Positions 54,013-61,254 of a DNA stretch of 64,000 bases are shown here, piece by piece; position 1 is the first letter of the stretch; each line of letters starts with the position of its first letter. The notes below the pieces were generated by a model, which saw only the letters and a program-made list of their open reading frames with translations, made no database searches and was not told where the DNA came from. This stretch comes from Micromonospora sp. WMMD882 (lineage in GTDB: Bacteria; Actinomycetota; Actinomycetes; Mycobacteriales; Micromonosporaceae). The DNA is taken from positions 2,170,001 through 2,234,000 of the forward strand of contig NZ_CP114903.1 of NCBI RefSeq assembly GCF_027497255.1, written 5' to 3'. A program made the translations under genes and the position numbers.

Positions 54013-54126
54013 CCGCGCGACGGCGAACGGGTCGGCCGCAGGCCACGCGGGTCGGGCTCCGCGTCCGCCCGTACGCGGCCGCCCTTCCCACCGGACGGGC
54101 TCCCGGGTGTCCCCTGGGGACGCGAA

Positions 54127-54156
54127 AAGCCCCGCGTCCCGAGGGACACGGGGCTT
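54127..54156 (-). terminator. intrinsic terminator of the cold-shock gene
   Basis: A 14-bp stem (54127-54140 with 54143-54156) holds one position that is a G-U wobble only on the minus strand. It is followed on that strand by TTTT. This fits rho-independent termination after the cold-shock gene. Confidence 0.75.
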
Positions 54157-54218
54157 GACGTCGAAGGACCCGGCAGCCCGGGTCGGCCGACTGGCCGGCG
54201 TGCGCCGACCGGTGCTGC

Positions 54219-54422
54219 TCAGATGGGTCGGACCTGCTCCGCCTGCGGGCCCTTCTGGCCCTGAGCGATCTCGAACTCCACCCGCTGGTTCTCCTCCAGC
54301 GTGCGGTAGCCGCTGGACTGGATCGCCGAGAAGTGGACGAACACGTCAGCACCCCCGCCGTCGACGGTGATGAAGCCGAAGCCCTTGTCTGCGTTGAACC
54401 ACTTCACGGTTCCCTGCGCCAT
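54219..54422 (-). CDS. cspA: cold-shock domain protein
   Basis: 67 residues, the whole length of a CspA-type OB fold. RNP1 is KGFGFI and RNP2 VFVHFS, with the aromatic nucleic-acid surface WFN and HFSAI. It binds single-stranded RNA and DNA and melts mRNA structure, in the cold or during growth change. The strong site AAGGAG lies 7 nt before the ATG. A TAGGCT -10 about 165 bp upstream implies the long 5' leader usual for csp genes. Confidence 0.96.
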   Translation of the reverse strand: MAQGTVKWFNADKGFGFITVDGGGADVFVHFSAIQSSGYRTLEENQRVEFEIAQGQKGPQAEQVRPI

Positions 54423-54589
54423 GTGTATCTCCTTCTAAAACTGGCGGCCGAGCACGCCGTGCGGCCGGTTGGCCGTTTTCGAGCAGCGGCGCCTGAGGCG
54501 GCCCCCTGGAAGGAGACTTCTCTCAACCCACGCCGTCTCTCAACAGCGGGGAACAGCAAACCACGTACGCAAAAACTCTGCACAGCCTA
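54423..54589 (-). promoter_or_regulatory. -10 and long 5' leader of the cold-shock gene
   Basis: TAGGCT (54589-54584, minus strand) would give a leader of about 155 nt, AT-richer than the genome and including a run of five T. This length matches thermoregulated csp leaders. No defined RNA motif is recognised. Confidence 0.45.
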
Positions 54590-54710
54590 CCCGACGAAAT
54601 TCTCCTACATGTGACCTGAGGTACGCCGAAAACCGGGCGGGCGGACGTGGCGTGACCCCCGTCCGGCCATGGACGGGGGTCACGCTGTGATCATGGAGAG
54701 TTACCGCTGG

Positions 54711-54983
54711 TCAGTCCGGCCAGTGGCCGGTCAGCCGACGCACCCCCACCGCGCCGCCCCGGTCGACCGCCGCCCGGACCAGCGAGAAGATCGCGCCCTG
54801 CAGGGCCGCCGCGGCCAGCACCTCGCCCCAGCCACGGTCCTCGTCCGTCGCGTTCGGCGCTTCCCCGTCCCCCGCGGTCATCTTCCAGACCTGCCGGAAC
54901 ACCGCCCCGGCGACCGCGCCGGCGGCCAACCCGAGCAGCACCCCGACGGGCTTGTACGCGGCCTTGTTGATACCCCTGCTCAC
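54711..54983 (-). CDS. DUF4235 family membrane protein
   Basis: 90 residues. Two hydrophobic segments (YKPVGVLLGLAAGAVAGAVF and GEVLAAAALQGAIFSLVRAAVD) with a short charged loop, as in DUF4235 proteins of actinobacteria. The GTG at 54983 overlaps the stop of the DUF3618 gene (GTGA) and has GGAGG upstream. Last gene of a three-gene run; function unknown. Confidence 0.85.
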   Translation of the reverse strand: MSRGINKAAYKPVGVLLGLAAGAVAGAVFRQVWKMTAGDGEAPNATDEDRGWGEVLAAAALQGAIFSLVRAAVDRGGAVGVRRLTGHWPD

Positions 54984-55354
54984 CTGCGCCTCCCCCGGAC
55001 GATCAGCAACACCACCACGGTCGCCAGCGCGCCGGCCGCGACCACCGCCCACGGCACCGGATCCCGCCGGACCGCCGCCCGGGTCTCGTTCGCGTGCACC
55101 CGCGCCGCCCCGGCCTGGTACACCGCCTGGCCCCGGACCCGCGCCACGGTCTGCGCGGTCTGCTCCCGGACCCGCTCCCGGGCCTGCCCGGCCTGCTCGC
55201 GGACCCGCTCCCGGGCCTGCTCGGCGGAGTCCCGCAACCGGGCCTTCACGTCGGCCTTGGCGGCCAACGCCTCCATCGTCTCGCCCAACTCCATCCGGGT
55301 ACGGCGGATCTCCTCCCGGAGGGCCTCCGCGTCACCGGTCCCGTTGCTCGTCAT
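54980..55354 (-). CDS. DUF3618 family membrane protein
   Basis: 124 residues. A long amphipathic helix with the heptad-like repeat ARERVREQAGQARERVREQ (about 45-70) and a C-terminal membrane helix (PVPWAVVAAGALATVVVLLIV). The N-terminal EALREEIRRTRMELGETMEAL is the DUF3618 signature. The ATG overlaps the holin-like stop by ATGA. It may link the membrane partners on either side; function unknown. Confidence 0.85.
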   Translation of the reverse strand: MTSNGTGDAEALREEIRRTRMELGETMEALAAKADVKARLRDSAEQARERVREQAGQARERVREQTAQTVARVRGQAVYQAGAARVHANETRAAVRRDPVPWAVVAAGALATVVVLLIVRGRRR

Positions 55355-55791
55355 GCCCGCCCCCTGTCCCTGACCGCGGCGGTCACGGTGTCGACGTCCG
55401 CCCGGACGCTGCGCACGGCCGCCTCGGGCATCGGTGGGACCGCCTGGCTGACCTGCTTCTTGCCGACCAGCGCGAGGACCCCGGCGACCGCGAAGAGCGC
55501 CACGGCCACGATCAGGGCGGCCAGCCACGCCGGCATCACCAGCGCCAGCAGCAGCACCACGGCGGTCAGCAGCGCGCCGAGCCCGTAGAGGGCGAGCACC
55601 CCACCACCACCGAAGAGACCGACCCCGATGCCGGCGTGCTTGCCCTTCTCGGTCAGCTCCGCACGGGCCAGCGCCAGCTCGTCCCGGACGAGGCGGGACA
55701 CCTGCTCGGTCGCGCGCTGCACCAGCTCGGCGGTGGACGGCTCGTTGCGGGCCCGGGACGTACTGGGACTGGGGTTCGCGACGTCAGCCAT
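55351..55791 (-). CDS. phage holin family protein (DUF1469/PF07332)
   Basis: 146 residues. The helical N-terminus STAELVQRATEQVSRLVRDELALARAEL and two close membrane helices (about 55-112) are typical of the actinobacterial holin superfamily III/DUF1469 proteins. Despite the name, these are chromosomal membrane proteins, and nothing phage-like is nearby. The ATG has AAAGGAGG, the strongest site in this group. First of three overlapping genes. Confidence 0.88.
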   Translation of the reverse strand: MADVANPSPSTSRARNEPSTAELVQRATEQVSRLVRDELALARAELTEKGKHAGIGVGLFGGGGVLALYGLGALLTAVVLLLALVMPAWLAALIVAVALFAVAGVLALVGKKQVSQAVPPMPEAAVRSVRADVDTVTAAVRDRGRA

Positions 55792-55955
55792 GCTGTCCTC
55801 CTTTCTTCATCACCGCGCTGTATGCCCTGAGTCGTGGAAACTCAATCCTGCGCGGAGCGACCAGTCGAACCGGCCCACGCCGTGCGGCGTCCCCACAAAC
55901 CACCCGTTCAAACCCAACGTCGCCCCACCCCCGCAGGACACGTGGGACGCCGGAG

Positions 55956-57305
55956 TCAGCGACGACCGTCGGCGCGCGACGGCGCCGCGTCGCCGCGGGC
56001 CGGAACGGGGACGGGCGGACCTGCCTCATCGGCCGGGTCGGCGCGGCCTGCCGCCGGGGCCGACGGGACCGGCTTCCGGCCGCCGGCGTCCGGTGCCGGC
56101 GCGCCCGGCTCCCGGCCGGTGGCGTCCGACTCGTCCGGCCCGACGAAGGCCTCGCTGCGGGCGTCGCCGTCGTCGCTGCCGCCGAAGAGGCGGGCGTCGT
56201 CGGGCAGGGCCCCGTCGGCCGCCCGGCGGGCCGGACGGCGGGGCTGGACCCACTGCCAGGGCAGGTTGCTGCTGGCGTCGCCCAGCTCCGTACGGACCCG
56301 GGGCATGGCCGTCGGCCGCTGTTCGCGGACCCAGCCGACCAGGTGCTCCCGGACCAGGCAGCGCAGGTCCCACAGGTTTCCCGCGTTGGCCGCGCTGACC
56401 AGGGCCCGGATCCGGACGTTCCCGCCGGTCGCGTCGGTCACCTGGAGCACGCAGACCCGTCCGTCCCACAGCTCCGTGCCCTCGACCAGCCGGCGCAGCT
56501 CCTCCCGCATGGCCTGGACCGGCACCGCCCAGTCCACGTCGAACTCGGCGGTGCCGAGCACCGCCGCCTGGGTCCGGGTCCAGTTCTGGAACGGCGTGCT
56601 GGTGAAGTACGAGGTCGGCAGGATCAGCCGACGATCGTCCCAGATCTGGACCACCACGTAGCTGAGGGTCAGCTCCTCGATCCGGCCCCACTCCCCCTCC
56701 ACGACCACCACGTCGTCGAGGCGCACCGCGTCGCTGAACGCGAGCTGGAGGCCGGCGAAGACGTTGCCGAGCAGGCTCTGCGCGGCCAGGGCGGCGACCA
56801 CGCCGACCACGCCGGCGCTGGTCAGCACGCCGGCGCCGATGCCCCGCACGCTGGGGAAGGTCATCAGCATCACGCCGAGGGCGAGTACCACGATCACCGC
56901 GATGGTGAGCCGGCGCAGCATCACCACCTGGGTGCGTACCCGTCGGGCGTGCCGGTTGTCCGGCACGTCCACCCGGAACCGGGCCAGGGCGACGTCCTCG
57001 CTGACCACCAGCAGCGCGGCCACCATCCAGGCGGCGCTGGCGACCACGCAGAGGACCAGCAGGTGGAGCACCACCTGCCGCCACTGCTCGCCCACCGCGT
57101 AGCCGGTGCTGAACCGGATGCCGAACTGGACGGCGAGCACGGTCGCCGCGACCTGGAACGGCCGGTGCGCGTGCTCGGTCAGCTCGCACATCAGCAACGA
57201 GCGGCGACCGAGCCGACGGGTGGACCGGTGGATCACCTCGACCAGCAACAGGGCGATCACCGCCGCGCCGAGCGCGGCGGCGATCGTCCAGAGGTAGCTC
57301 TGCAC
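55956..57305 (-). CDS. mechanosensitive ion channel (MscS family)
   Basis: 449 residues. Four N-terminal helices, then the MscS core: the pore-lining helix GVLTSAGVVGVVAALAAQSLLGNVFAGLQL, the beta domain (DDVVVVEGEWGRIEELTLSYVVVQIWDDRRLILPTSYF split over about 197-235), and a soluble domain. The C-terminal 90 residues are Pro/Ala/Gly/Asp-rich and probably disordered. It opens under membrane tension to release solutes on osmotic downshock. The start is a GTG at 57305. It follows the DUF1206 gene and precedes the holin-like group on the same strand. Confidence 0.92.
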   Translation of the reverse strand: MQSYLWTIAAALGAAVIALLLVEVIHRSTRRLGRRSLLMCELTEHAHRPFQVAATVLAVQFGIRFSTGYAVGEQWRQVVLHLLVLCVVASAAWMVAALLVVSEDVALARFRVDVPDNRHARRVRTQVVMLRRLTIAVIVVLALGVMLMTFPSVRGIGAGVLTSAGVVGVVAALAAQSLLGNVFAGLQLAFSDAVRLDDVVVVEGEWGRIEELTLSYVVVQIWDDRRLILPTSYFTSTPFQNWTRTQAAVLGTAEFDVDWAVPVQAMREELRRLVEGTELWDGRVCVLQVTDATGGNVRIRALVSAANAGNLWDLRCLVREHLVGWVREQRPTAMPRVRTELGDASSNLPWQWVQPRRPARRAADGALPDDARLFGGSDDGDARSEAFVGPDESDATGREPGAPAPDAGGRKPVPSAPAAGRADPADEAGPPVPVPARGDAAPSRADGRR

Positions 57306-57387
57306 TGCTTCTTCTCCCCCTCACCGGGCAACGGACCATCTGTCACAAAGGCCCAATAGTGCCCGGCGACCGGCCAACCGACCAGGG

Positions 57388-58209
57388 TCAGACCTTGCGG
57401 TAGCGGGACTGGAGGAAGCAGTACAGGCCGAAGGCGGCGAAGCCGAGCGCCATCAGCGCCAGCAGGTACGGCCCGTACGGCTGGTCACGCAGGGTACGCA
57501 GGGCGGCGTCCAGACCGCGCGCCTTCTCCGGGTCGTAGTTGACCGCGGCGACGATGATCAGCAGGCCCGCGATGGCGTACACCGAGCCCTTGGCGGCGTA
57601 GCCGGCGACGCCGAGCCGACGGGTCAGCTTGCGGGTCCTCGCGTCCATCTCGTTGGTCTTGAGGTGCTTCTCGAAGCGCTTGATCACCCCGTAGACCACC
57701 AGCCCGACGCCGATGGCGGCGAGCCCGAGGCCGGCCAGCCCGACCAGCCAGCGACCGCCGGTGGAGGTCATCAACTCACCGGTGAGCGCCTCCTGCTGGT
57801 TGGCGCTGTTGGAGCCGGCGTCGGAGAAGACCTTCCAGGCCGTCCAGGCGAAGTAAAGGTAGACGACGGCACGGCCGGCGGAGGCGACCCGCTCCATGAC
57901 CCGTTCCTTGCCGCGCTCGGCCTGGTGCCCGACGGCGGCCTCCAGGGCCTGCCAGATCGCCATGGCGAGCAGACCGACGGCGGTGGCCACCAGGACGAAC
58001 CTACCCATCGGCTGGTCGGCCAGGGTACGCATGGCGCCGGCCTGGTCACCCTCCGTCGAGGAGCCGCCGAAGGCGATCTGCAGGGCCAGCCAGGCGAAGA
58101 GCAGGTGGACGATGCCGTAACCGATGAAGCCGATCCGGGCGAGCTTCTCCAGCCATTTGCTGTTGGCGGTGCGCGACGCGGTGGCCTGGGCGCTGTGGGT
58201 GAGAGACAT
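57388..58209 (-). CDS. DUF1206 family membrane protein
   Basis: 273 residues made of three DUF1206 repeats, each with a helix pair (first repeat LARIGFIGYGIVHLLFAWLAL, second VASAGRAVVYLYFAWTAW, third LGVAGYAAKGSVYAIAGLLI), giving about six membrane segments. The repeat opens with a conserved G-x-x-G/A-x-G/A-x-V-Y pattern. The ATG at 58209 is used; an open frame continues upstream without a ribosome site. Function unknown. Confidence 0.88.
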   Translation of the reverse strand: MSLTHSAQATASRTANSKWLEKLARIGFIGYGIVHLLFAWLALQIAFGGSSTEGDQAGAMRTLADQPMGRFVLVATAVGLLAMAIWQALEAAVGHQAERGKERVMERVASAGRAVVYLYFAWTAWKVFSDAGSNSANQQEALTGELMTSTGGRWLVGLAGLGLAAIGVGLVVYGVIKRFEKHLKTNEMDARTRKLTRRLGVAGYAAKGSVYAIAGLLIIVAAVNYDPEKARGLDAALRTLRDQPYGPYLLALMALGFAAFGLYCFLQSRYRKV

Positions 58210-58303
58210 GCCGGCACATTCACCGATCGGCTTGCTTCTCAAACGTCGGTCCACCGGCCACCGCACGTCGGACGAGCTGCCCGGATGCGCCGGGCCGGTG
58301 GGG

Positions 58304-58699
58304 TCAGCCGCCCGCGTTGCGCGCCACCCGGACCTTGATCTCGTTGTCGGTGACGCTGTCCAACGTGACCGCGAACCCGCCGACCTCGGCGGCCTGCTGG
58401 CCGGTGGTGAGGGTGAGCTGCTCGCCGGCCACCTCGATGGTGGCCTGGTCACCCTGGGCGCCGATCAGCCTGGCCTCGACGCCGAGGATGTTGGCGCTGG
58501 CCTCCACGCCCCGGTCGAAGGTGACCGTGCAGGCGTCCAGGCCGCAGTCGGTGGAGGCGCCCTCCGAGCTGCACCCGGCGAGCACGGCCACGCCGAGGGC
58601 GAGGGCGGCGAGCAGGCCCGCGGCGCGACGGGCAGGGGCGGGGGGCAGGCCGGCGGCGCGACGGGCAGGGGCGGGGGCGGTGGCGCGTCGGTTCGTCAC
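58304..58699 (-). CDS. small lipoprotein
   Basis: 131 residues. The signal is unusually long: a duplicated basic APARRAAGL stretch precedes the hydrophobic core and the lipobox VLAGC with lipidated C43. The mature domain of about 85 residues is predicted all-beta, with a cysteine pair in TDCGLDACTVTF. I do not recognise the family. The GTG at 58699 lies 7 nt past TACCCT, so the message is probably leaderless. It is divergent from the cysteine-desulfurase-like gene. Confidence 0.78.
   Translation of the reverse strand: MTNRRATAPAPARRAAGLPPAPARRAAGLLAALALGVAVLAGCSSEGASTDCGLDACTVTFDRGVEASANILGVEARLIGAQGDQATIEVAGEQLTLTTGQQAAEVGGFAVTLDSVTDNEIKVRVARNAGG
58618..58680. repeat. 33-bp tandem duplication in the lipoprotein signal region
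   Basis: Two near-identical copies of a segment containing GGCGCGACGGGCAGGGGCG encode APARRAAGL twice. It lengthens the basic part of the signal peptide. Confidence 0.6.
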
Positions 58700-58706
58700 G
58701 GGTCCA

Positions 58707-58712
58707 AGGGTA
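58707..58712 (-). promoter_or_regulatory. -10 element giving a leaderless lipoprotein mRNA
   Basis: TACCCT on the minus strand ends 7 nt before the GTG at 58699. Confidence 0.45.
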
Positions 58713-58809
58713 CGAGACGCGGGCGACCCGGACACGGGACGATCATGCCCCGAGCGACGGTCCGTCGGAACGGAGACCTGCGCCACGGCGCTGCCGGGGG
58801 TGACCGCGC

Positions 58810-58815
58810 TAGGGT
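58810..58815 (+). promoter_or_regulatory. -10 element giving a leaderless desulfurase-like mRNA
   Basis: TAGGGT ends 6 nt before the ATG at 58822; there is no Shine-Dalgarno sequence. Confidence 0.5.
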
Positions 58816-58821
58816 CCGGGC

Positions 58822-60030
58822 ATGCCGTTCGACATCACCCGGATCCGGGCCGGCTACCCGGCGCTCGCCGAGGGTCACCTGCACTTCGACGGTGCCGCCG
58901 GCACCCAGACCGCCGCCACGGTGGTCGACGCCGTCGCCGACGCGATGCGGGCCGGCATCGGCAACCGCAGTCCGGCGTCCGGTCCCGGCCGGCGCTCCCT
59001 GGAGATCGTCGCCGCAGCCCGTTCGGCGGTGGCCGACCTGCTGGGCGTCGAGCCCGCCGGGGTGGTGCTCGGGCCGAGCGCCACCGCGCTGACGTACACC
59101 CTGGCCCGGACGCTGGGCGCGGCCTGGCGGCCCGGCGACGAGGTGGTGGTGTCCCGGTTGGACCACGACGCGAACGTCCGGCCGTGGGTGCAGGCGGCCG
59201 AACGGGCCGGCGCCACCGTGCGCTGGGCCGAGTTCGACCCGGCGACCGGGGAGCTGCCCGTCGGGCAGTACGCCGACCTGCTGACCGAGCGGACCCGGCT
59301 GGTCGCGGTGACCGCCGCCAGCAACGCCGTCGGCACCGAGCCGGACGTGCCCGCGATCGTCAAGCTGGCGCACGGGGTCGGGGCGCTGGTCTGCGTGGAC
59401 GGGGTGCACGCCGTCCCGCACGGGCCGACCGACGTGCCGGCGCTCGGCGCGGACTTCTTCGTCACCAGCGCCTACAAGTGGTCGGGCCCGCACCTGGCGG
59501 CGCTGGTCGCCGCCCCGCAGCGCTGGGCCGGGCTGCGTCCGGACAAGCTGCGGCCGGCGGCCGACACGGTGCCGGAACGGTTCGAGCACGGCACGCCGAG
59601 CTTCCCGCTGCTGGCCGGGGTGACCGCCGCCGTGGACCACCTGGCCGGCCTGGACCCGGACGCCCGGGGCGACCGGCGGCAGCGGTTGCGGGCCGGGCTG
59701 ACCGCCGCGCGGGCGCACGAGGAGAAGGTCTTCGACCGACTGCTCGGCGGGCTGGCCACGCTGCCCGGGGTGACCGTGCTGCCGGCGCCGGCCCGGCGCA
59801 GCCCGACGGTGTCGTTCCGGCTGGACGGGCTCGACCCGGCGGAGGTCGCCACGGCGCTCGGCGCGGCCGGGATCTGCCTGTCCCACGGCGACTACTACGC
59901 CTACGAGTACTTCACCGCCGTCGGGCTGCGTGCGCGCGGCGGCGCCGTCCGGGCGAGCGTCTACCACTACAACACCGACGACGAGGTGGACCGGTTGCTT
60001 GCCGAACTGGGCCGGCTGGCCCGGCGGTGA
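58822..60030 (+). CDS. cysteine desulfurase-like PLP enzyme
   Basis: 402 residues, fold type I, class V. The PLP lysine is K219 in SAYKWSGPH, with D193 and H196 in VCVDGVHAVPH. It matches the cysteine-desulfurase-like family (TIGR01976), which keeps the fold but in most members lacks the mobile cysteine loop of SufS; I see no suitable cysteine near residue 350 other than one in AAGICLSHGDYYAYE. True desulfurase activity is therefore doubtful. The small acetyltransferase gene follows after 15 bp on the same strand. Confidence 0.87.
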   Translation: MPFDITRIRAGYPALAEGHLHFDGAAGTQTAATVVDAVADAMRAGIGNRSPASGPGRRSLEIVAAARSAVADLLGVEPAGVVLGPSATALTYTLARTLGAAWRPGDEVVVSRLDHDANVRPWVQAAERAGATVRWAEFDPATGELPVGQYADLLTERTRLVAVTAASNAVGTEPDVPAIVKLAHGVGALVCVDGVHAVPHGPTDVPALGADFFVTSAYKWSGPHLAALVAAPQRWAGLRPDKLRPAADTVPERFEHGTPSFPLLAGVTAAVDHLAGLDPDARGDRRQRLRAGLTAARAHEEKVFDRLLGGLATLPGVTVLPAPARRSPTVSFRLDGLDPAEVATALGAAGICLSHGDYYAYEYFTAVGLRARGGAVRASVYHYNTDDEVDRLLAELGRLARR

Positions 60031-60045
60031 GCGGAGAATGAGCCG

Positions 60046-60330
60046 GTGAGCTACCTGATCGACGACAACCCCGCCCGGCGTCGCTTCGAGATCCTGGTCG
60101 ACGACGCGCTGGCCGGGTTCACCGCGTACCGGCAGCAGGGGCCGGACGTGCTGGTCTTCACGCACACCGAGGTCGACCCGGGGTTCCAGGGTCGCGGGGT
60201 CGGCGGGGCGCTGATCCGCGGCGTCCTGGACGAGGTGCGCCGGCGCGGGGCCCGGGTGGTGCCGCAGTGCCCGTTCATGGCCGCGTTCGTCGACCAGCAC
60301 CCCGAGTACGCCGACCTGGTCGCCGCCTGA
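60046..60330 (+). CDS. small GNAT-like N-acetyltransferase (YjdJ type)
   Basis: 94 residues, a complete minimal GNAT of the PF14542 family: FTAYRQQGPDVLVFTHTEVDP, the acetyl-CoA loop GFQGRGVGGALIRGVLDEVR, and CPFMAAFVDQHPEYADLV at the end. Substrate unknown. The GTG at 60046 follows GGAGA. Likely co-transcribed with the desulfurase-like gene. Confidence 0.88.
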   Translation: MSYLIDDNPARRRFEILVDDALAGFTAYRQQGPDVLVFTHTEVDPGFQGRGVGGALIRGVLDEVRRRGARVVPQCPFMAAFVDQHPEYADLVAA

Positions 60331-60390
60331 CCGCCGGGACCCCGGCCCGGCCCCGGGGCGGGGCGGCCCGCCTTCCCGCCCCGTCGTCGG

Positions 60391-60801
60391 TCAGCTCGGC
60401 TGGGTGACGTTGACCATCCACGGGACGCCGAACCGGTCCACGCACGCGCCGTACAGGTCGCCCCACATCTGCTTCTCGAACGGCATGACGACGGCGCCAC
60501 CGGCGGACAGCTCCGCCCAGACCTCTTCGAGCCCTTCGCCCTCACCGCCGCTGAGGCTGCAGGTGATGGTGTCGCCCGGCCGGTACGACATGCCCGGCGC
60601 GGTGTCGGAGGCCATCAGGACGTAGCCCCGGTCGGTGGTGAGCATCGCGTGCATGACCTTCTCCGCCAGGTCGGGCTCGGTGGTGCCGTACTCGCCGAAC
60701 GTGCTGATCTGGAGCTGGCCGCCGAACACGGACCGGTAGAACTCCATGGCCTCGCGGGCGTTGCCGTCGAACGTGAGGTACGGGTTGAGTCGGGAGGTCA
60801 T
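60391..60801 (-). CDS. VOC-family protein (PhnB-like)
   Basis: 136 residues of the glyoxalase/bleomycin-resistance fold, PhnB/3-demethylubiquinone-like branch: LNPYLTFDGNAREAMEFYRSVFGG at the start and PFEKQMWGDLYGACVDRFGVPWMVN at the end are characteristic. Such proteins often lack assigned substrates. The ATG at 60801 has AAGGAG 7 nt ahead. Convergent with the small acetyltransferase. Confidence 0.92.
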   Translation of the reverse strand: MTSRLNPYLTFDGNAREAMEFYRSVFGGQLQISTFGEYGTTEPDLAEKVMHAMLTTDRGYVLMASDTAPGMSYRPGDTITCSLSGGEGEGLEEVWAELSAGGAVVMPFEKQMWGDLYGACVDRFGVPWMVNVTQPS

Positions 60802-61254
60802 CGCCGGGCTCCTTCGCCGAGTGGTCGCGTCCTCCCGGACGTTAGACCCACCCCCTGACATCGCAGGGGCGTTTCCCGCCGCCGAACGGGTCGCCGTCCC
60901 GGTCCGGCCGTCAGGGCGGGCGCGACGGCGGGCCCGTCCCGCGCTTCGATGGCCGGGACGAATCAGGCGTCACCCGCCGGAAACAATTACCGGGGCAGGG
61001 CTGCCGCCGGTTTAGGACGGCGGCTGACAGAAACAGTTTCCGCCGGTACGCTGTGGGTGCCGGAAATCGGTTCAGCCATCCACTGGAATCGTCCTGTCGG
61101 ATTTCTGTCACCTATGCGGTCTGACAACGCGGCAGACCTTTGCCACAAACCCCGACGCAGCGGTTTCGCCATTACTCACGGTGCCGCTCCAAGTGGTCTG
61201 GGTAATCGTCGACGCATTGTCTGTGAACGTATCACCTTGATTGAAGGGACATTG
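60802..61254. other. 453-bp AT-richer spacer before the orphan secreted gene
   Basis: No gene is supported, though one frame stays open. From about 60960 the base composition is clearly lower in G+C than the flanking genes, with AATTACC, GAAACAG and TTTCTGTCACC patches. I find no convincing -35/-10 pair (TTGTCT at 61217 has no partner at 17 nt) and no hairpin. It may hold a regulated promoter or be recently acquired DNA. Confidence 0.4.

Noticed and set aside
55351..55791. Prophage indicated by a holin-like gene
   Set aside because: The family is a common chromosomal membrane protein in actinobacteria, and no phage structural, lysis or integrase genes are near.
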